The position numbers were made by a program, and so were the translations under genes. A stretch of DNA of 19,754 nt from JAPHTQ01 sp046484535 (GTDB lineage Bacteria > Pseudomonadota > Gammaproteobacteria > Thiohalomonadales > Thiohalomonadaceae), in assembly GCA_046484535.1 (NCBI GenBank), contig JAWOIT010000023.1:1-19754 (forward strand), given 5' to 3'. Positions 16,010-19,754 of the stretch are shown here, piece after piece. The notes beneath the pieces were generated by a model. The model ran no database searches and had not been told where the DNA came from. It saw only the letters and a program-made list of their open reading frames with translations. Each line of letters begins with the position of its first letter. Position 1 is the stretch's first letter.

Positions 16010-17214
16010 TGACGCAGAAAGGGATCTGCCTGCGACTGGGCATGTCAGCCGAAACACCGCTTTGCTGGTGGAATGCAGATGAATCGAAAGAGGTATGCGG
16101 TGCGCCGCAAGATCTGGCGAGCGTCAATAGTGGCGCCCATGCTGTGGTGCTGGCGCCTGCAGAAGCGTTATTGACCCTCAGTGCATCGCTTCCCCAAATG
16201 CAGAATCAACGTCTACGCCAGGCCTTGCCCTATGCGCTGGAGGAACAATTTGCCGGTGATGTAGAGCATATTCACTTTGCTCATGGCCCGCGCAGGGAAG
16301 ATAACACCGTTCCGGTTGTGGCGGTGGAGCATGCATTGATGCAGCAGTGGCTTGCACTGTGTGAGGAAGCCCAAATTAAGCCCCAGGCTATTTATCATGA
16401 GGCCCTCTCATTGCCGTGGCGCGAAGGTGAGTGGACTCTGCTGCTTGAGCCGGATGGAGGCTTGCTGCGTACCGGCCGTGAAAGTGGCTATGCCCTGGCT
16501 GCTGAGCAGTGGTCTGAGCTCCTCACCCTGGCGTGGGAGCAGCGTGATGCGGGAATGGTTCATAGTCTCAGGGTGTATGACGCCCGTGGTGATGAGGCTG
16601 CAGAGTCGCTGCCCGAACTGTCGGGGGCGACCATTGAACGGGAGGCCTGCGAACACCCCCTTCGTCTTTTACATGAAGGTTGTGCCGACAACCCGGTTGA
16701 TTTGATGCAGGGTCCCTACAGCCGGCGTGAAAAGATGAGCCGTCTCTGGGCCCCTTGGCGCACAACCGCTGTTCTACTCGGGATATGGGTGGGGGTTCAC
16801 CTGATAACGGCCGTGTATGACTTTGTGAAACTCAGCACTCAGGACGAAACGCTTTATCAGCAGACCGAGCAACTCTTCCGCACCACCTTTCCGGAGGTGA
16901 AAAATGTAACCAACCCCCGTGTCCAGATGGAACGACGCCTGGCAGCACTTCGCGAAGGGGGGACTGTCAACACTTTCACCACTTTGCTGGGGGGAGTGGG
17001 TAACGCACTTACCGACAATAGCGGTGTCTCGCTGCAGAGGCTTCGTTATCGTCAGGGAAGTCTGGAGCTTGAGCTGGAGCTTGAGTCATTGCCGATACTT
17101 GACCGGTTCAAAGCGGCGCTTGAACGACAAAATGTAACGGTGGAAGTACGCAATGCCTCGGCACGAGGTGAAAAGGTGGAGGCGAGCATAGTTGTGAGCG
17201 AGGCAAGCGCATGA
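16009..17214 (+). CDS. gspL: Type II secretion inner-membrane protein GspL
   Basis: The 401-residue protein starts at GTG 16009 behind a GGGGAGA ribosome site and overlaps the gspK stop by one base. Residues 1-240 form the cytoplasmic actin-like domain that binds GspE (QNQRLRQALPYALEEQFAGDVEHIHFA is typical). A single membrane helix lies at about 249-270 (TTAVLLGIWVGVHLITAVYDFV). The periplasmic ferredoxin-like part (about 275-401) contains LFRTTFPEVKNVTNPRVQMERRL, the conserved block after the membrane helix. GspL anchors the ATPase and pairs with GspM. The ATGA overlap with gspM follows. Confidence 0.93.
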   Translation: MTQKGICLRLGMSAETPLCWWNADESKEVCGAPQDLASVNSGAHAVVLAPAEALLTLSASLPQMQNQRLRQALPYALEEQFAGDVEHIHFAHGPRREDNTVPVVAVEHALMQQWLALCEEAQIKPQAIYHEALSLPWREGEWTLLLEPDGGLLRTGRESGYALAAEQWSELLTLAWEQRDAGMVHSLRVYDARGDEAAESLPELSGATIEREACEHPLRLLHEGCADNPVDLMQGPYSRREKMSRLWAPWRTTAVLLGIWVGVHLITAVYDFVKLSTQDETLYQQTEQLFRTTFPEVKNVTNPRVQMERRLAALREGGTVNTFTTLLGGVGNALTDNSGVSLQRLRYRQGSLELELELESLPILDRFKAALERQNVTVEVRNASARGEKVEASIVVSEASA

Positions 17215-17702
17215 AACAGTACTTGATGAACTTACAGCCGCGAGAGCGTTATATCGTCATGGCGGGTGGAGGTATTCTATTCATGCTGCTGATCTACCTG
17301 TTGTTGATTGAGCCGTTTATCAAAGAGATGGACAGGCTGGAAAAGAGTGTCGCCGCCCAGCAGGAGGAGTTGGCTTGGATGCAGGCTGCGGCCGAACAGG
17401 TGGAGAAGTTGCGCGCGGAAAACCCCGAGCGCTCCGGTTTACAAAGCAACCAGTCACTGCTCAGCCTCCTTGATACCAGTGCCAGGGAACAAGGCCTAAG
17501 TAAGTCGCTTAAACAGCTTAGCCCGGTGGGTGATAAGGTTCGTGTAAGACTGGAGGAGGCCTCCTTCGATACCATGTTAAATTGGTTTGGTATGCTGGAG
17601 CAGCGTTCGGACGTCGGAGTTGATTCACTGACTCTGGAGAGGCACTCCGCGCCGGGAGTAGTGAATGCAACTGTGGTGTTGGGGCAGGGAGGTCAAGGAT
17701 GA
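17211..17702 (+). CDS. gspM: Type II secretion inner-membrane protein GspM
   Basis: This 163-residue protein has a short cytoplasmic N-terminus with the GspM-typical LQPRERYIV, one membrane helix (about residues 15-36) and a coiled-coil linker (about 38-75). A small ferredoxin-like periplasmic domain follows (about 80-163, LLSLLDTSAREQGL and FDTMLNWFGMLEQ). GspM stabilises GspL and GspE in the inner-membrane platform. Both ends overlap neighbours by 4 bases, so translation with gspL and gspN is likely coupled. Confidence 0.92.
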   Translation: MKQYLMNLQPRERYIVMAGGGILFMLLIYLLLIEPFIKEMDRLEKSVAAQQEELAWMQAAAEQVEKLRAENPERSGLQSNQSLLSLLDTSAREQGLSKSLKQLSPVGDKVRVRLEEASFDTMLNWFGMLEQRSDVGVDSLTLERHSAPGVVNATVVLGQGGQG

Positions 17703-18469
17703 AGCGCAGGCTTGCATATATCCTGCTGGGAGCAACCGCTTACGGCATTTTTTTACTGATGATGTTCCCTGCCTCCTTTGCTTATTCGTTGTTCGAAACT
17801 CCCCTTGAGCAAAAGCTTCCCGAAGTACAACTGACCGGCGTCAAGGGGCGTATATGGGATGGCGAGGTAGCGGCAGTACGGTACAAGGCGCGTGAGGTTG
17901 GTACTCTGAACTGGCAGCTGAGGCCACTGTCGCTGCTGCTCGGAAAATTATCCATGCCGCTTTCGTTGCAGCTCCCCGATGGTTATCTTGAGGCTAACCT
18001 GACCCTTCCGGCCGATATGACAGCCATTCACGCAAGTGAAGTTAAGGGGCAGCTGCCGGTATCCCGGATTCAGGGCATGTTGCCCTACAATTTTATAAGT
18101 ATTGACGGAACCTTAGCGTTAAATATAACTGAGGTTGAACTGGATGCGGAAGGAAAAGTGAAAGCGCTAAGTGGCCGCATCAACTGGCTGGGCGCCGAAA
18201 TGTCGGCGCCTCAGGCACTGTCGTTTGGTGATCTGCAGGCCGACCTCGAACTGGACGAGGAAGGGAGTGTTCAGGCGCAACTTCGCGATCTGGGCGGGCC
18301 GTTGTCCCTCGATGCACAATTTGTGTTGCAACCTCAAGGCAGCTACTCCTTAAAAGGTACCGTGGCAGCAGCAGACGGCGCCTCTGATACATTGCGCCAG
18401 GGCCTTGGCCTCCTTGGAAGGCCTGGTAGTGGCGGGCGTTACCCTCTCGATTTCAAGGGTCGCCTGTAG
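17699..18469 (+). CDS. gspN: Type II secretion protein GspN
   Basis: The 256-residue protein overlaps gspM by 4 bases (ATGA) and is the last gene of the operon. An N-terminal membrane helix (about 5-28) precedes a beta-rich periplasmic body with the GspN segments VQLTGVKGRIWDGEVAAVRY and LNWQLRPLSLLLGKL. The end, RYPLDFKGRL, is also typical. GspN occurs in only some type II systems and its exact role is not settled; it may support the inner-membrane platform or secretin assembly. Length and context support an intact gene. Confidence 0.9.
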   Translation: MKRRLAYILLGATAYGIFLLMMFPASFAYSLFETPLEQKLPEVQLTGVKGRIWDGEVAAVRYKAREVGTLNWQLRPLSLLLGKLSMPLSLQLPDGYLEANLTLPADMTAIHASEVKGQLPVSRIQGMLPYNFISIDGTLALNITEVELDAEGKVKALSGRINWLGAEMSAPQALSFGDLQADLELDEEGSVQAQLRDLGGPLSLDAQFVLQPQGSYSLKGTVAAADGASDTLRQGLGLLGRPGSGGRYPLDFKGRL

Positions 18470-18507
18470 CAACCAAGGCCTTTTAGCTGGATTTTGTTTA
18501 CCAAAGA

Positions 18508-18588
18508 GGGCGAGGTTTCGGAGCATCCTTAGGCCTCGCCCTGCGGGCCGCGTCGAACCCGTAACGCGGGCTCTCATCCGCACCGCAG
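18508..18588. repeat. Compact set of nested inverted repeats, possible dispersed structured element
   Basis: Four pairings are visible. GGGCGAGG (18508-18515) pairs exactly with CCTCGCCC (18534-18541). CTGCGG (18541-18546) pairs with CCGCAG (18583-18588), enclosing CCGCGT (18548-18553) with ACGCGG (18564-18569). As an alternative inner hairpin, GAACCCG (18555-18561) faces CGGGCTC (18567-18573); its one imperfect pair is A-C on the plus strand but a stable G-U on a minus-strand RNA. The GGGTTCGA string seen on the minus strand recalls a T-loop, but no tRNA can be folded. It could be a dispersed intergenic repeat; other genomic copies cannot be checked here. Confidence 0.4.
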
Positions 18589-18599
18589 CTAAAAATAAA

Positions 18600-18635
18600 A
18601 AAGGGCCGCCCTGTCGGGCAGCCCTTTGTTTATTT
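18600..18635. terminator. Bidirectional intrinsic terminator after the gsp operon
   Basis: The arms 18600-18611 and 18616-18627 form a 12-base stem (AAAGGGC and GCCC blocks) with a single C/A mismatch and a TGTC loop. A T-rich run (TTTGTTTATTT) follows on the plus strand and an A-rich run (18591-18602) precedes it, so it can stop transcription from either side. It lies 130 bases after gspN and should end the secretion transcript. It may originally have served a minus-strand RNA gene ending at 18635. Confidence 0.8.
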
Positions 18636-18648
18636 GGTGGAGGCGGCG
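18635..18648 (-). other. Possible attachment-site core: remnant of a tRNA or tmRNA 3' end
   Basis: Read on the minus strand these 14 bases are CGCCGCCTCCACCA, with the CCA end and acceptor-stem composition of many tmRNA or tRNA genes. The terminator begins immediately beyond the CCA, as is usual for such genes. No T-arm follows, so only a fragment is present. P4-type integrases commonly insert at such 3' ends, and one is encoded 270 bases away. Caution: GGTGGA (18636-18641) and TCCACC (18649-18654) also form a simple dyad, so the resemblance may be chance. Confidence 0.35.
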
Positions 18649-18748
18649 TCCACCGCTGAGAAGTCGCAGTCCGTCGCAAATAGTCCTACAAAAGCAATAA
18701 AAACAGCAGGTTAATCAATAACCATTCATTTTACTGTGTTTTATTGTG

Positions 18749-18777
18749 TTGCAAATTGTCGCAATAAATCCTATATT
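18749..18777 (+). promoter_or_regulatory. Sigma70-type promoter for the integrase
   Basis: TTGCAA (18749-18754) and TATATT (18772-18777) are separated by exactly 17 bases and lie in an AT-rich stretch. Transcription would begin near 18784, leaving a leader of about 130 bases. A GTCGCA repeat lies in the spacer, which would allow self-regulation by the integrase or another element protein. Confidence 0.5.
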
Positions 18778-18780
18778 CTA

Positions 18781-18843
18781 TGTGGGGCAAGTAGTTGGTA
18801 TGCCCAGTTATGTTCCCGCATCTGACAGATCGTTGTGGGGCAA
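18781..18843 (+). repeat. Exact 10-base direct repeat in the integrase leader
   Basis: TGTGGGGCAA appears at 18781-18790 and again at 18834-18843, 53 bases apart start to start. The first copy begins at the predicted transcription start of the integrase, so it could be an operator or a recombination-protein site. Function unknown. Confidence 0.4.
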
Positions 18844-18916
18844 TTTGTCGCCAGAACAGTAACTTACTGAAGCTGCTTGGGTTGGCGTTGCGGAGTTATA
18901 CAGAGGATTTGAGATA

Positions 18917-19754
18917 ATGCCCAAAAAAGCCAAAGAATTGAGCGCCACCGAAGTGCGCCGTTTGACCACACCGGGCCTTCATGCGGTGGGGGGCGTGAGC
19001 GGGTTGCTGTTGCGGGTAACAAAGACCGGTTCGGCAAGCTGGATATTGCGCGTGATGGCGGGCAACAAGCGCCGGGATATTGGGTTAGGCGGTTTCCCTG
19101 ACGTACCCCTTGCCCAAGCCCGTGTGAAGGCCAGGGAGACGAAGGAGCAGATAAAGCAGGGCATTGACCCGGTAGAGCAGAGAAAGGCCGCGAGAGATGC
19201 GCTTATAGCCGCCCAAGCTAAGGAGCTGTCCTTCAAGGAAGCGGCGATTCAATGCCATAAGGTGAGAGCTGCTGAGTTCCGCAGCGCCAAACATTCAAAG
19301 GACTGGATTAACTCCCTTGAGCGTTACGCCTTCCCTGTGTTCGGCTCACTCCCAGTGGCAGAGGTTGACGTGCCTCACGTCCTCAAAGCGTTGCAACCCA
19401 TTTGGGAAACTCGCACCGAAACCGCCACCCGTGTGCGCCAACGTATCGAGGCCGTTTTAGCGTGGGCTACTGTCTCCAGGTACCGAAGCGGCGACAATCC
19501 GGCCCGGTGGTCTGGCAACCTTGAGGCAACATTAGCCAAGCCCGGCAAGGCGTCGAGGGTGAGGCACCACCGCGCATTACCCTGGCAGGAGATCCCCGGC
19601 TTTATGGCTAACTTGCGGAACATGGAAGGCATGGGCGCTAGGGCGCTGGAGTTCGCTATTTTGACGGCTGCAAGGTCGGGGGAAGTCCGGCTAGCAACAT
19701 GGGAAGAAATCGACCTGAGCGCCAAGGTATGGACTATCTCGGCCGACCGCATGA
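18917..19754 (+). CDS. P4-type tyrosine integrase (DUF4102 N-terminus), cut by the window end
   Basis: The frame opens at ATG 18917 (GAGG at about 18903-18906) and stays open for 279 codons to the window edge. Residues 1-95 are the arm-binding DUF4102 domain, with LTTPGLHAVGGVSGLLLRVTK, the RRDIGLGGFPDVPLAQAR signature and GIDPVEQRKA. The core-binding domain (about 100-200) contains SLERYAFPVFGSLPVAEVD. The catalytic domain begins near 215 and shows the first active-site Arg253 in LTAARSGEVRLATWEEIDL. The remaining catalytic residues (His-x-x-Arg and the Tyr nucleophile) would lie beyond the window. These enzymes insert islands and P4-like prophages at tRNA or tmRNA 3' ends. It reads away from the secretion operon, so the element should extend to the right. 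Confidence 0.95.
   Translation, partial: MPKKAKELSATEVRRLTTPGLHAVGGVSGLLLRVTKTGSASWILRVMAGNKRRDIGLGGFPDVPLAQARVKARETKEQIKQGIDPVEQRKAARDALIAAQAKELSFKEAAIQCHKVRAAEFRSAKHSKDWINSLERYAFPVFGSLPVAEVDVPHVLKALQPIWETRTETATRVRQRIEAVLAWATVSRYRSGDNPARWSGNLEATLAKPGKASRVRHHRALPWQEIPGFMANLRNMEGMGARALEFAILTAARSGEVRLATWEEIDLSAKVWTISADRM

Larger units (their letters stand above)
18663..18851. repeat. Repeated GTCGC(A) motifs before the integrase, possible integrase arm sites
   Basis: GTCGCA occurs at 18663-18668, 18673-18678 and 18758-18763, and GTCGC at 18847-18851. The second and third copies extend to a 17-base imperfect repeat (18673-18689 and 18758-18774, 13 of 17 matching). The third lies inside the proposed integrase promoter. 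Tyrosine integrases bind short arm repeats near the attachment core, and such binding can also repress their own promoter. This is a pattern call without experimental support. Confidence 0.35.
18470..18916. other. 447-base intergenic region between gspN and the integrase
   Basis: No protein gene is visible. From left to right it holds a hairpin-rich element (18508-18588), a bidirectional terminator (18600-18627), a possible attachment core (18635-18648), repeated GTCGC(A) motifs, a promoter for the integrase and a 10-base direct repeat. This looks like the junction between the old chromosome and an inserted element. Confidence 0.6.

Noticed and set aside
18548..18588. Possible tRNA suggested by GGGTTCGA on the minus strand
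   Set aside because: The flanking bases do not form a T stem, and no anticodon or acceptor stem can be built.
1..19754. CRISPR array, insertion sequence or toxin-antitoxin pair
   Set aside because: No regularly spaced repeats, transposase or paired small toxin/antitoxin frames are visible; the only mobile-element gene is the integrase at the right edge.

Overview
The window reads as a gammaproteobacterial chromosome segment with moderate GC and dense, mostly plus-strand coding. Gene content (multiheme c-type cytochromes, an outer-membrane porin, sigma54-type two-component control and a full type II secretion operon in C-to-N order) suits a respiratory or chemolithotrophic gammaproteobacterium. 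The species cannot be named from the sequence alone.

Region 1 (1-3269) is a redox and envelope cluster. It has a membrane-anchored pentaheme cytochrome (1-1212, possibly starting before the window). A -24/-12 (sigma54) promoter follows at 1299-1314. It should drive three tightly packed genes: a small secreted protein with a Cys-Met-Cys motif, an anchored triheme cytochrome, and a porin-type beta-barrel ending in Phe.

Region 2 (3376-6891) holds a PAS-containing membrane histidine kinase, an NtrC-type sigma54-activating response regulator and a small exported coiled-coil/beta-rich protein. All three overlap by a few bases. The regulator needs a sigma54 promoter, and a good one lies 3.5 kb away in front of the cytochrome-porin genes, so regions 1 and 2 are probably one regulated unit.

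Region 3 (7296-18469) is a complete type II secretion operon, gspC-D-E-F-G-H-I-J-K-L-M-N. Most junctions overlap or nearly touch. The prepilin peptidase (gspO) and a pilotin are not in the window. A TATAAT-containing promoter candidate lies in the 404-base gap before gspC, and a bidirectional hairpin terminator closes the operon.

Region 4 (18470-19754) is the border of an integrated element. A hairpin-rich intergenic stretch leads to a 14-base segment resembling the reverse complement of a tRNA or tmRNA 3' end, then short direct repeats, a promoter, and the N-terminal two thirds or so of a P4/DUF4102-type tyrosine integrase that runs off the window. The right side is probably a genomic island or prophage.

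The most interesting hypothesis is that the sigma54-controlled cytochrome-porin set is an electron-transfer or redox system of the envelope with its own sensor and regulator. Its substrate cannot be read from this sequence.
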